DNA from: Pseudomonas alcaligenes
GTDB lineage: Bacteria; Pseudomonadota; Gammaproteobacteria; Pseudomonadales; Pseudomonadaceae
Reading direction: 5' to 3'
NCBI RefSeq assembly: GCF_014490745.1
Contig: NZ_LZEU01000001.1
Span: 4,739,501 to 4,803,500 of the forward strand
Length of the DNA stretch: 64,000 nt
This document shows positions 47,741 through 56,689 of this stretch, piece after piece. The stretch's first letter is position 1. Each line of letters begins with the position of its first letter. The notes beneath the pieces were generated by a model that saw nothing but the letters and a program-made list of their open reading frames with translations, was not told where the DNA came from and ran no database searches. A program made the translations under genes and the position numbers.

Positions 47741-49849
47741 GTGCCGAGCATAGACACCCTCGCCGACCGACTTTCGACCTACCTGGCCGCGGATCAGGTC
47801 AACCTGGTTCGCCGCGCCTACTTCTACGCCGAGCAGGCCCACGACGGCCAGCGCCGCCGCAGCGGCGAAGCCTACGTCACCCACCCGCTCGCCGTCGCCA
47901 ACATCCTCGCCGACATGCACATGGATCATCAGAGCCTGATGGCCGCCATGCTGCACGACGTGATCGAGGACACCGGCATCGCCAAGGAAGCCCTGCACGC
48001 GCAGTTCGGCGAGACCGTGGCCGAGCTGGTCGACGGGGTCAGCAAGCTGACCCAGATGGATTTCCAGTCCAAGGCCGAGGCCCAGGCCGAGAACTTCCAG
48101 AAGATGGCCATGGCCATGGCCCGCGATATCCGCGTGATTCTGGTCAAGCTGGCCGACCGCCTGCACAACATGCGCACCCTGGAAGTGCTGTCCGGCGAGA
48201 AGCGCCGGCGCATCGCCAAGGAAACCCTGGAAATCTACGCGCCCATCGCCAACCGCCTGGGCATGCACAGCATGCGCGTGGAGTTCGAGGATCTCGGCTT
48301 CAAGGCCATGCACCCGATGCGTTCCGAGCGCATCCGCACCGCGGTCAAACGCGCGCGCGGCAACCGCAAGGAAATCGTCAACAAGATCGAGGAATCGATC
48401 ACCGCCTGCCTGCAGCGCGAAGGCATGGAAGGCGCCGTGATCGGCCGCGAGAAGCACCTCTACAGCATCTACCAGAAGATGCGTGGCAAGCGCCGGGCGT
48501 TCAACGAGATCATGGACGTCTACGCCTTCCGCATCATCGTCGACAAGGTCGACACCTGCTACCGCGTGCTCGGCGCCGTGCACAACCTGTACAAACCCCT
48601 GCCCGGGCGCTTCAAGGACTACATCGCGATCCCCAAGGCCAACGGCTACCAGTCACTGCACACCACCCTGTTCGGCATGCACGGCGTCCCCATCGAGATC
48701 CAGATCCGCACCCGCGAGATGGAAGAGCTGGCCAACAACGGCATCGCCGCCCACTGGCTGTACAAGTCCAGCGAGGACGAGGCGCCCAAGGGCAGCCACG
48801 CCCGCGCGCGGCAATGGGTCAAGGGCATCCTCGAGCTGCAGCAACGCGCCGGCAACTCGCTGGAATTCATCGAGAGCGTGAAGATCGACCTGTTCCCCGA
48901 CGAGGTCTACGTGTTCACGCCCAAGGGCCGCATCATGGAGCTGCCGAAAGGCTCCACCGCGGTCGACTTCGCCTATGCGGTGCACACCGACGTCGGCAAC
49001 AGCTGCATCGCCTGCCGCATCAACCGCCGCCTGGCACCGCTGTCGCAGGCCCTGGAAAGCGGCTCGACGGTGGAAATCGTCACCGCCCCGGGCGCCCGCC
49101 CGAACCCGGCCTGGCTCAACTTCGTGGTCACCGGCAAGGCGCGCACGCACATCCGCCACGCGCTCAAGCTGCAGCGCCGCTCGGAGTCGATCAACCTCGG
49201 CGAGCGCCTGCTGAACAAGGTGCTCACCGGCTTCGACAGCCACCTGGAGAAACTCTCCGCCGAGCGCATCCGCGCCGTGCTCGACGAGTACCGCCTGGAA
49301 GTCATCGAGGATCTGCTGGAAGACATCGGCCTGGGCAACCGCATGGCCTACGTGGTGGCGCGCCGCCTGCTGGCCAGCGAAGGCGAGGAACTGCCGAGCG
49401 CCCAGGGCCCGCTGGCCATCCGCGGCACCGAAGGCCTGGTGCTGAGCTACGCCAAGTGCTGCACGCCGATCCCCGGCGACCCGATCGTCGGCCACCTGTC
49501 CGCCGGCAAGGGCATGGTCGTGCACCTGGACAGCTGCCGTAACATCAGCGAAATCCGCCACAACCCGGAAAAATGCATCCAGCTCAACTGGGCCAAGGAT
49601 GTCACCGGCGAATTCAACGTCGAACTGCGCGTCGAGCTGGAGCACCAGCGCGGCCTGATCGCCCTGCTGGCCAGCAGCGTCAACGCCGCCGACGGTAACA
49701 TCGAGAAGATCAGCATGGACGAACGCGATGGCCGCATCAGCGTGGTCCAGCTGGTGGTCAGCGTACACGACCGCGTGCACCTGGCCCGCGTGATCAAGAA
49801 ACTGCGCGCCCTCGCCGGGGTGATCCGCATCACCCGCATGCGCGCCTGA
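47741..49849 (+). CDS. spoT: Bifunctional (p)ppGpp synthetase/hydrolase SpoT
   Basis: The 702-residue protein controls the stringent-response alarmone. The hydrolase HD domain is intact (MAAMLHDVIEDTG, residues about 67-79), the synthetase region has REKHLYSIYQKMRGK and YQSLHTTLFG, then come the TGS domain (DEVYVFTPKGRIMELPKGS), the zinc-finger region (CCTPIPGDPIVG) and a C-terminal ACT domain. An intact HD site separates it from RelA. The start is a GTG at 47741 with GGGGGTAAT upstream. Confidence 0.97.
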   Translation: MPSIDTLADRLSTYLAADQVNLVRRAYFYAEQAHDGQRRRSGEAYVTHPLAVANILADMHMDHQSLMAAMLHDVIEDTGIAKEALHAQFGETVAELVDGVSKLTQMDFQSKAEAQAENFQKMAMAMARDIRVILVKLADRLHNMRTLEVLSGEKRRRIAKETLEIYAPIANRLGMHSMRVEFEDLGFKAMHPMRSERIRTAVKRARGNRKEIVNKIEESITACLQREGMEGAVIGREKHLYSIYQKMRGKRRAFNEIMDVYAFRIIVDKVDTCYRVLGAVHNLYKPLPGRFKDYIAIPKANGYQSLHTTLFGMHGVPIEIQIRTREMEELANNGIAAHWLYKSSEDEAPKGSHARARQWVKGILELQQRAGNSLEFIESVKIDLFPDEVYVFTPKGRIMELPKGSTAVDFAYAVHTDVGNSCIACRINRRLAPLSQALESGSTVEIVTAPGARPNPAWLNFVVTGKARTHIRHALKLQRRSESINLGERLLNKVLTGFDSHLEKLSAERIRAVLDEYRLEVIEDLLEDIGLGNRMAYVVARRLLASEGEELPSAQGPLAIRGTEGLVLSYAKCCTPIPGDPIVGHLSAGKGMVVHLDSCRNISEIRHNPEKCIQLNWAKDVTGEFNVELRVELEHQRGLIALLASSVNAADGNIEKISMDERDGRISVVQLVVSVHDRVHLARVIKKLRALAGVIRITRMRA

Positions 49850-49906
49850 AACCTTTGCGTCGCGGCCGCCCGGCCGCAGCCACCGATCAATAACAAGGAG
49901 CTCACC

Positions 49907-50287
49907 ATGAGCAAGAGCGTCATCAGCAGCGACAAAGCCCCCGCCGCCATCGGCACCTACTCCCAGGCGATCAAGGCCGGCAACACCGTGTACCTGTCCG
50001 GGCAGATCCCCCTGGATCCCAAGACCATGGAACTGGTGCAGGGCTTCGAAGAGCAGACCGTGCAGGTGTTCGAGAACCTCAAGGCCGTGATCGAAGCAGC
50101 CGGCGGCACCTTCCAGGACGTGGTCAAGCTGAACATCTTCCTCACCGACCTCAGCCACTTCGCCAAGGTCAACGAAGTCATGGGCCGCTACTTCCAGCAG
50201 CCCTACCCGGCCCGCGCCGCCATTGGCGTAGCCGCTCTGCCGCGCGGCGCGCAGGTGGAAATGGACGGCATCCTGGTACTCGGCTGA
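49907..50287 (+). CDS. ridA: RidA-family enamine/imine deaminase
   Basis: The 126-residue product has [37 protein letters not shown] and [20 protein letters not shown], the canonical RidA blocks with the catalytic arginine in PARAAIGV. It removes 2-aminoacrylate and similar intermediates. It follows spoT by 57 bp with AAGGAG just upstream of the ATG. This is the housekeeping-type copy, unlike the dad-operon copy. Confidence 0.95.
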   Translation: MSKSVISSDKAPAAIGTYSQAIKAGNTVYLSGQIPLDPKTMELVQGFEEQTVQVFENLKAVIEAAGGTFQDVVKLNIFLTDLSHFAKVNEVMGRYFQQPYPARAAIGVAALPRGAQVEMDGILVLG

Positions 50288-50307
50288 GCCCCCGCGAGGA
50301 ACCCGCC

Positions 50308-51042
50308 ATGCGCCAGCTTGCCTGCCTCGCCCTCCTCGGCGCCCTGCTTAGCGGCTGCGCCGGCCAGCCGGCCAGCCCGGATGGCGTGTGGATCAACCAG
50401 CCGATCATCGAGGCCGCCCGCCAGGGCGGTTCGTTGCGCGAGGCGCTGCTGGCCTACGGCCCCAATCTGGAATGGCAGGTCGACAGCCAGCGCGGCCTGG
50501 CCACCTACAGCAACGGTTTCGAGCTTGGCGAAGGTCAGCTGGTGGCGCTCGAGCCGGGGCACTGGCGGGTCGACTACCACGGCGACTTCCACGAGCTGCT
50601 CAGCCTGAGCGGCGAGCAGTTGCACCAGCAGGCCAGCGACAACGGCCCCGAACAACACTTCAGCCACCCCGCGCAGCCAGCGGCGGCCGATGCCCCGCCC
50701 GGCAGCAGCTTCGAGTGGGCGCTGTACGACGCCTACCTGGGCGGCACCTGGAAGATCCGCGAAGGCGTCGGCCAGGGCGGCCTGGTGCTGTTCCACCCGG
50801 ACGGCAGTCTGGAGGGTTTCCCCGGTGCCGAGCGCTACGCCCTGTGCCTGGCCGGCGACTGCGCGGCCATGAGCGGCGAGCACGACAGCCTGTGGCTGCA
50901 GCTCGGCCAGCAGGGCAACACCTGGATCTTCGAGCGCGACGGCGACCAGCTGCTTATCCGCGAAGCGCTCAACCGCGCGCAACCGGACGAAATGCCCGAC
51001 TTCCAGCCCGGCCGGCAGGTGTGGTTGCTGGAGCGCGATTAA
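50308..51042 (+). CDS. Putative lipoprotein of unknown function
   Basis: The 244-residue product begins with a lipoprotein signal, MRQLACLALLGALLSGCAGQ, the lipobox LSGC placing the lipidated cysteine at residue 17. The mature protein has two similar-looking beta-rich halves, each with a WxV or W-containing strand (LEWQVDSQRGLATYS, and GTWKIREGVGQGGLVLFHPDG). No family is recognised. It may be outer-membrane attached, as Gln-rich, non-aspartate position +2 residues suggest. Confidence 0.7.
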   Translation: MRQLACLALLGALLSGCAGQPASPDGVWINQPIIEAARQGGSLREALLAYGPNLEWQVDSQRGLATYSNGFELGEGQLVALEPGHWRVDYHGDFHELLSLSGEQLHQQASDNGPEQHFSHPAQPAAADAPPGSSFEWALYDAYLGGTWKIREGVGQGGLVLFHPDGSLEGFPGAERYALCLAGDCAAMSGEHDSLWLQLGQQGNTWIFERDGDQLLIREALNRAQPDEMPDFQPGRQVWLLERD

Positions 51043-51066
51043 GCCCTGTTGACGCCTTCACAGGCT

Positions 51067-51681
51067 CTAACTCCAGAGCAGGCAGACGCCCAGCACCAGC
51101 AACAGCGCCCCGCAGAGCCGATCCAGCCGGCTGACGTGGCGACCTAGCCAGTCCCGCCAGCGCCCCCGGGCGAGCAGACGGATCAGCAGCAGATCCCAGA
51201 TCAGCACCACCAGGCTCATCCAGGCCACGCACAGGGCCAGCGCCCAGCCCGGCATGGCCGCCTCCCGCAACAGACCGAACAGCCCGGCGTAGAAGATCGG
51301 CAGCTTGGGATTCAGGCTGCTGGCCAGTAGTCCCTGGCGCATTCCCGCCTGCCATTCCCCCGCCGTCGCCAATCCGCTCGCCTCGGGCAGTGCTAGCTGA
51401 CGCCGCGCCAGCAACGCCGAAACACCCAGCCAGATGAAGTAACCGCCACCAAGCCATTGCAGCCCCTGCCAGACCCAGCCCTGCTGGCCGGCCAGTGCCT
51501 GCAGCGCGACCAGCACCAGCAACATGCTCAGCAGATTGGCCAGGGCGATACCGGCAGCGCAGCCATCGGCCTGGGCCCGCCCCTTGAGCAGGGCGTTGCG
51601 CAGCAACAGGAAGAAATCCGGCCCGGGCGACAGCAGGGCGGCGAAATGGGTACTGGCAACCAGCAGGAACAGGGCGAGCAT
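51067..51681 (-). CDS. LysE-family amino acid exporter
   Basis: The 204-residue membrane protein has about six hydrophobic segments and the LysE/RhtB opening FAALLSPGPDFFLLLRNALLKGR, including SPGPD. It probably exports an amino acid or related metabolite. It lies downstream of the AraC-type regulator on the same strand, 66 bp apart, and that pairing of exporter and regulator is common. Confidence 0.9.
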   Translation of the reverse strand: MLALFLLVASTHFAALLSPGPDFFLLLRNALLKGRAQADGCAAGIALANLLSMLLVLVALQALAGQQGWVWQGLQWLGGGYFIWLGVSALLARRQLALPEASGLATAGEWQAGMRQGLLASSLNPKLPIFYAGLFGLLREAAMPGWALALCVAWMSLVVLIWDLLLIRLLARGRWRDWLGRHVSRLDRLCGALLLVLGVCLLWS

Positions 51682-51747
51682 CGAGACACCTCCAGCGAAC
51701 TGGCCGGCAGTCTCGGCGTCAGGCGGGCGCTGCGTCTTGGAAGAAAC

Positions 51748-52548
51748 TCAGGCGGGCAGGCCGCGCTGGAAACGCCCCGGGGTCACGCCGGTGAAACGGC
51801 GAAAGGTGCTGGAGAAATGCGCCTGGTCGTAGAAGCCCAGACCCAGCGCCACCTCAACCAATGGTTCGCCGCCCAGCAAGCGGCGCTTGGCCTCGCGTAC
51901 CCGGCGCTGCAGCAGGTAGGTGTGCGGCGGCACCCCGTAGCAGCGACGGAAGGCCTCGATCAGGTGGCGCGGATGGCGCTGCAGCAGCACGCCGAGCTGC
52001 TCCAGGCTGAGCGCCTCGGCATAGTGCGCCTCCAGGTAGTCGCGCAGGCGTGCGGTCACCCCGCCATCGCGCGGCGCAGTGGCCAGGGCACGCATACCAC
52101 CATGGCGCACGAATACCAGTTCGAGCAGGGCCAGCAGCTCGCTCTCCAATGCCAGGTAATCGTGCCGCTCGAACTCACCGGCCAGGCGCGCCAGAGCCGC
52201 CGCCACGGCTCCATCGTCGCGCGGATTGAGCTCGGCGAAACCGCGCGGCAGACGCTTGCGCCCGAGTAGCGCGGGCAGCCGCTCTTCCTCGATATAGAGC
52301 ATGCGGTAGACCAGGCGCGCCGACTCGGCGTGGCCGGTGTGCGGCTCCTGCGGATTCATCAGCGACAGATGCCCGGCCGGGATGGCGTGGCGCGCCCCCC
52401 GGCACTGGTAGCCACCGACGCCGGAGAGGATCGCGCCAATGGCGAAGGCATCATGGCTGTGACGACCGAAGGGCTGGCCGGAAAAATCCGCATGGAACAG
52501 CTCGACGCCCGCCAGCCTGGGGCTGGCCAGCAGGCGATTGGCGTCCAT
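51748..52548 (-). CDS. AraC-family regulator with N-terminal cupin sensor
   Basis: The 266-residue product has an AraC-type effector domain (FGRHSHDAFAIGAILSGVGGYQCRG, residues 27-51) and two C-terminal helix-turn-helix motifs (LSLEQLGVLLQRHPRHLIEAFRR and the VALGLGFYDQAHFSSTFRRFTG block). It probably controls the LysE exporter immediately downstream. Its start is two bases from the stop of the epimerase gene. Confidence 0.9.
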   Translation of the reverse strand: MDANRLLASPRLAGVELFHADFSGQPFGRHSHDAFAIGAILSGVGGYQCRGARHAIPAGHLSLMNPQEPHTGHAESARLVYRMLYIEEERLPALLGRKRLPRGFAELNPRDDGAVAAALARLAGEFERHDYLALESELLALLELVFVRHGGMRALATAPRDGGVTARLRDYLEAHYAEALSLEQLGVLLQRHPRHLIEAFRRCYGVPPHTYLLQRRVREAKRRLLGGEPLVEVALGLGFYDQAHFSSTFRRFTGVTPGRFQRGLPA

Positions 52549-52550
52549 GT

Positions 52551-53399
52551 TCAGCTGTCCGCCAGGATCGCCGCGTAGCCCTCGCGGTAGCTGGGGTAGT
52601 ACGGCGCCCAGCCGAGGGCACGGGCGCGGGCGTTGCTGCAGCGCTTGCTGCCGGAACGGCGTACCGCGGACTCCTCGGCCCAGTGGCTGACCCCCAGCTG
52701 CTCACGCAACCAGCCGACCACCTCGTGCAAAGCCGCCGGCTCGTCGTCGACGCCGATGTAGCAGTCGTCCAGCGCCACCCCGCGGGCATCGGCCTGCAGC
52801 AGAAAAGCCAGCAGCGCCGCGGCATCGTCGGCATGGATGCGGTTGCCGTACAGCGGCGGCTCGCTGACCACGCGGTAGCCCTGGCGCACCTGCTTGAGCA
52901 GCCATTCGCGGCCCGGGCCGTAGATCCCGGTCAGGCGCACCACGGTCGCCGGCAGGCCGCTGGCCCAGGCCAGGCGCTCGGCCTCGCGCATGATGCGTCC
53001 GGAGTAGCCCTCGGCCTCGGCCGGCGACGTCTCGTCCACCCAGCCGCCATCGGCCTGGGCATACACGCTGCTGCTGGAGACGAACAGCAGCCGGCGCGGA
53101 CGCTGGCCATGCTGCTGCAGCCAGGCCAGCACATGGCGCAGCCCTTCGACATAGGCCAGGCGGTAGCCAGCCTCGTCATGCTGGCTGGCCGCCACGCAGT
53201 ACACCAGGTAGTCCAGCGGAGCACTCGGCCAGGCGGCCGGGCATTCGGCCTGCTGCAGGTCGCCGGCCACTGGCTGCACCCCGGCCGGCAGCGCCGCCGT
53301 GTTGCGGCGCAGGCCGTATAGCGTCCAGCCGTGCGCCTGCAAACGCTCGGCCAGACGACCACCGATATCGCCGCAACCGGCAAGCATGGCAACAGGCAT
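52551..53399 (-). CDS. NAD(P)-dependent epimerase/dehydratase family protein (YeeZ-like)
   Basis: The 282-residue product has an N-terminal Rossmann motif, MLAGCGDIGGRLAERL, and VSSSSVYAQADGGWVDE with the atypical SDR serine region. ATG 53399 is preferred since the Rossmann strand starts there; the extension to 53462 is unsupported. The layout resembles E. coli YeeZ, substrate unknown. Confidence 0.85.
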   Translation of the reverse strand: MPVAMLAGCGDIGGRLAERLQAHGWTLYGLRRNTAALPAGVQPVAGDLQQAECPAAWPSAPLDYLVYCVAASQHDEAGYRLAYVEGLRHVLAWLQQHGQRPRRLLFVSSSSVYAQADGGWVDETSPAEAEGYSGRIMREAERLAWASGLPATVVRLTGIYGPGREWLLKQVRQGYRVVSEPPLYGNRIHADDAAALLAFLLQADARGVALDDCYIGVDDEPAALHEVVGWLREQLGVSHWAEESAVRRSGSKRCSNARARALGWAPYYPSYREGYAAILADS

Positions 53400-53477
53400 C
53401 AGCTCTACTCCGCGATAAAAGGCGCAGGGTAGCGCCCCGCTCCGACCAGGAAAAGCACGCAAGCCAATCTATAATGC

Positions 53478-53499
53478 CAATGAGAAATACTTTCATTAG
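53478..53499. promoter_or_regulatory. Putative Fur box before exbB-exbD-tonB
   Basis: AATGAGAAATACTTTCATTA is a near-palindrome like the Fur consensus (ATGAGAAT-type arms) about 90 bp before exbB. Fur control of TonB systems is well established; the site itself is by eye. Confidence 0.65.
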
Positions 53500-53586
53500 C
53501 AGACAATACTTGCGATAATCCACGGCATTCCATCAGCCGGCTCTCGCCGCCGTCGTTATTCCTTGTTCTTTTCAGGTCAGGCCCGC

Positions 53587-54528
53587 ATGAACTCCATCGC
53601 CTTCCGCGCCCAGTGCGCCGCAGCCCTGCTCAGCAGCCTGCTGCTGACTTCCAGCGTCCATGCCGACGAAGCCACCGCTCCGGCGCCGGCCAGCCAGGCC
53701 GCCGCCAGCGATAACGGCGCAGCCCCTGTCGCCCCCTCGGCTATCGACCCAGGCGCCGCGGCGGACGCCGCCCTGGCCGAAGGCGCCGCAGCGCAGCCGG
53801 ACGAAGCCGAGGAAGTGGTCAGCGACCTGTCGCCCTGGGGCATGTACCAGCACGCCGACATCGTGGTCAAAGGCGTGATGATCGGCCTGCTGCTGGCTTC
53901 GGTACTGACCTGGACGATCTGGATCGCCAAGAGCTTCGAGCTGATCGGCGCCCGCCGTCGCCTGAGCCGCGAGCTGCTCGACCTGAAAGCGGCGCGCAAC
54001 CTCAACCAGGCCGCCGAGCAGGCCCGCGCCAAGCACAGCTTCAGCGCCCTGCTGATCGACGACGCCCGCGAAGAGCTCAAGCTGTCCGCCGCCAGCAAGG
54101 AAAAAGACGGCATCAAGGAACGCGTCAGCTTCCGCCTCGAGCGCCTGGTCGCCGCCTGCGGCCGCAACATGAGCCAGGGCACCGGCGTGCTCGCCACCAT
54201 CGGCTCCACCGCGCCCTTCGTCGGCCTGTTCGGCACCGTGTGGGGCATCATGAACAGCTTCATCGGCATCGCCAAATCGCAGACCACCAACCTCGCCGTG
54301 GTCGCCCCGGGCATCGCCGAAGCCCTGCTGGCCACTGCCCTGGGCCTGGTCGCGGCAATCCCGGCCGTGGTCATCTACAACGTCTTCGCCCGCTCCATCG
54401 CCGGCTACAAGGCCCAGGTCGCCGATGCCTCGGCCCAGGTGCTGCTGCTGGTCAGCCGCGACCTCGACCTGCCGCCCGCCAGCACTGGCGAGCGCAGCGC
54501 CCAGCCGCACATGGTCAAGGCGGTCTGA
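53587..54528 (+). CDS. exbB: TonB-system biopolymer transport protein ExbB
   Basis: The 313-residue product has a signal-like hydrophobic N-terminus (AALLSSLLLTSSVHA), an alanine-rich periplasmic extension of about 60 residues, then the ExbB core: membrane segment around MIGLLLASVLTWTIW and the paired segments GVLATIGSTAPFVGLFGTVWGIM and APGIAEALLATALGLVAAIPAV. With ExbD it forms the proton-driven motor that energises TonB. The long N-terminal extension is the usual Pseudomonas ExbB1 form. First gene of exbB-exbD-tonB. Confidence 0.95.
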   Translation: MNSIAFRAQCAAALLSSLLLTSSVHADEATAPAPASQAAASDNGAAPVAPSAIDPGAAADAALAEGAAAQPDEAEEVVSDLSPWGMYQHADIVVKGVMIGLLLASVLTWTIWIAKSFELIGARRRLSRELLDLKAARNLNQAAEQARAKHSFSALLIDDAREELKLSAASKEKDGIKERVSFRLERLVAACGRNMSQGTGVLATIGSTAPFVGLFGTVWGIMNSFIGIAKSQTTNLAVVAPGIAEALLATALGLVAAIPAVVIYNVFARSIAGYKAQVADASAQVLLLVSRDLDLPPASTGERSAQPHMVKAV

Positions 54529-54531
54529 GGC

Positions 54532-54957
54532 ATGGGTCTGCACCTCAACGAAGGCGGTGACGATCTCCAGGAAAACCACGAGATCAACGTCACCCCGTTC
54601 ATCGACGTGATGCTGGTGCTGCTGATCATCTTCATGGTCGCCGCGCCGCTGGCCACGGTGGACGTCAAGATCGACCTGCCGGCCTCCAGCGCCAAGCCGG
54701 CGCCGCGCCCGGACAAGCCGATCTACCTGAGCATCAAGGAAGACACCAGCCTGTTCCTCAACGACCAGCCGGTCGATGCCGCCCAGCTCGGCGAGGCGCT
54801 GGACAAGCTGACCGCCGCCGACAAGGAAAAGACCATCTTCGTCCGTGGCGACAAGAGCGTCGACTACGCCGACCTGATGGGCGTGATGGACAACCTGCGC
54901 GGCGCCGGCTACCTGAAGATCGGCCTGGTCGGCCTGGAAACGGTCGGTACCCCATGA
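54532..54957 (+). CDS. exbD: TonB-system biopolymer transport protein ExbD
   Basis: The 141-residue product has one membrane segment with the proton-path aspartate in VTPFIDVMLVLLIIFMVAAP and a periplasmic domain. It starts three bases after exbB and its stop overlaps the tonB start (ATGA at 54954-54957). Confidence 0.96.
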   Translation: MGLHLNEGGDDLQENHEINVTPFIDVMLVLLIIFMVAAPLATVDVKIDLPASSAKPAPRPDKPIYLSIKEDTSLFLNDQPVDAAQLGEALDKLTAADKEKTIFVRGDKSVDYADLMGVMDNLRGAGYLKIGLVGLETVGTP

Positions 54958-55661
54958 CCGCTTCCGCCCGCCTGCCATCCTGGGGCGTCAGCCTGCTGGT
55001 GGTCGTCGGCCTGCACGCCGCCGTGCTGTTCTGGGCGCTGTTCTGGCACCCGGTGGCCACCCCGGTGGAGCTGACCCCGGCGGCCATGCTGATCGAGCTG
55101 GAACCGCTGGCCCCGCCGCCACCGACGCCGCCGCAGGTACAACCGCCGGAGCCACAGCCGCAGCCCAAGCTGATCGAGGTGGCCAAGCCGAAGATCGTCC
55201 TGCAGCAGCCCAAGCCCAAGCCGAAACCCAAGCCGCAGCCGCCCAAGCCCGAGGTCAAGCCGCAGCCGCCGGCGCCCGCCGTTGCCCAGCAGGAGAAATC
55301 CGCCGCCCCGGTACAGGCCCCGCCGCAGCAACAGCGCGACACCGGCGAGATCGACCGCGAGCGCGCGCTGTGGCTGAACAAGGTGCACCAGTACCTCAGC
55401 CGCCACCTGCACTACCCAGAGCGTGAGCGGCGCTTCGCCAAGGTTGGCAGCACCCAGGCCGTACTGCTCAACTTCACCATCGACACCCGCGGGCGCATCG
55501 TCGCCAGCGAGATCAAGCAGTCCGGCGCGCGCGACTCGTTCAACCGTGACATCCAGCGCCAGCTACGCAAGGCCAGCCCGGTTCCGGCACCGCCGAGCAA
55601 GGTGCTGAGCAGCGGCACCATGCCCATCAACTACCCGATCAACTTCACCATCACCCGCTGA
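54954..55661 (+). CDS. tonB: Energy transducer TonB
   Basis: The 235-residue product has an N-terminal membrane anchor (WGVSLLVVVGLHAAVLFWALFW, with the conserved SxxxH spacing), a Pro-Lys-Gln-rich periplasmic spacer of about 75 residues (for example PKPKPKPKPQPPKPEVKPQP), and a C-terminal TonB domain with YPERERRFAKVGSTQAVLLNF. It carries energy from ExbBD to outer-membrane siderophore receptors. Third gene of the Fur-box operon. Confidence 0.95.
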   Translation: MTASARLPSWGVSLLVVVGLHAAVLFWALFWHPVATPVELTPAAMLIELEPLAPPPPTPPQVQPPEPQPQPKLIEVAKPKIVLQQPKPKPKPKPQPPKPEVKPQPPAPAVAQQEKSAAPVQAPPQQQRDTGEIDRERALWLNKVHQYLSRHLHYPERERRFAKVGSTQAVLLNFTIDTRGRIVASEIKQSGARDSFNRDIQRQLRKASPVPAPPSKVLSSGTMPINYPINFTITR

Positions 55662-55759
55662 GTGGCGCGCGCCAACCGGGGCTGCAGTTTTCCGGCAGCC
55701 TCGGTTGGTTCCATTGAATGCAACCGCTATGCTTGGGCGCACTTCAATGGAATTTGCCT

Positions 55760-56689
55760 ATGACCCTCACCGAACTGCGCTACATCGTCACCCTCGCCCA
55801 GGAGCAGCATTTCGGCCGGGCCGCCGAGCGCTGCCATGTCAGCCAGCCGACCCTGTCGGTGGGGGTCAAGAAGCTCGAGGATGAGCTCGGTGTGCTGATC
55901 TTCGAGCGCAGCAAGAGTGCGGTACGCCTGACCCCGGTCGGCGAGGGCATCGTCACCCAGGCGCAGAAGGTGCTGGAGCAGGCCCAGGGCATCCGCGAGC
56001 TGGCCCAGGCCGGCAAGAACCAGCTCACCGCGCCGCTGAAGATCGGCGCCATCTACACCGTCGGCCCCTACCTGTTCCCCCACCTGATTCCGCAGCTGCA
56101 CCGGGTCGCCCCGCAGATGCCGCTGTACATCGAGGAAAACTTCACCCACGTGCTGCGCGACAAGCTGCGCACCGGCGAGCTGGACGCGATCATCATTGCC
56201 CTGCCGTTCCAGGAAGCCGACGTGCTGACCAAGCCGCTGTACGACGAGCCGTTCTACGTGCTGATGCCGGCCAACCACCCCTGGACGGCCAAGGAACACA
56301 TCGACCCGGCCCTGCTCAACGACAAGAGCCTGCTCCTGCTCGGCGAGGGTCACTGCTTCCGCGACCAGGTGCTGGAAGCCTGCCCGGCCACGCGCAAGAG
56401 CGAGGAAAACAAGCACACCACGGTGGAATCCAGCTCGCTGGAGACCATCCGCCACATGGTCGCCTCCGGTCTCGGCGTGTCGATCCTGCCGTTCACCGCG
56501 GTGGACAGCCACCACTACGCCCCCGGTGTCATTGCCATCCGCCCGCTGACCCCGCCGGCGCCCTACCGCACGGTGGCCATCGCCTGGCGCGCCAGCTTCC
56601 CGCGGCCGAAAGCCATCGAGGTGCTGGCCGACTCGATCCGCCTGTGCTCGGTGGCTGCCCGCCCGCAGGATGAAGCCCTGCCGGCATGA
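55760..56689 (+). CDS. oxyR: Hydrogen peroxide-sensing regulator OxyR
   Basis: The 309-residue LysR-type regulator starts at ATG 55760 (MTLTELRYIVTLAQEQHFGR); the extension to 55718 is rejected. The redox cysteines are in GEGHCFRDQVLEACPATRKS, matching Cys199 and Cys208 of E. coli OxyR. Its stop overlaps the recG start by ATGA, so the two are translationally coupled as in other Pseudomonas. Confidence 0.97.
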   Translation: MTLTELRYIVTLAQEQHFGRAAERCHVSQPTLSVGVKKLEDELGVLIFERSKSAVRLTPVGEGIVTQAQKVLEQAQGIRELAQAGKNQLTAPLKIGAIYTVGPYLFPHLIPQLHRVAPQMPLYIEENFTHVLRDKLRTGELDAIIIALPFQEADVLTKPLYDEPFYVLMPANHPWTAKEHIDPALLNDKSLLLLGEGHCFRDQVLEACPATRKSEENKHTTVESSSLETIRHMVASGLGVSILPFTAVDSHHYAPGVIAIRPLTPPAPYRTVAIAWRASFPRPKAIEVLADSIRLCSVAARPQDEALPA

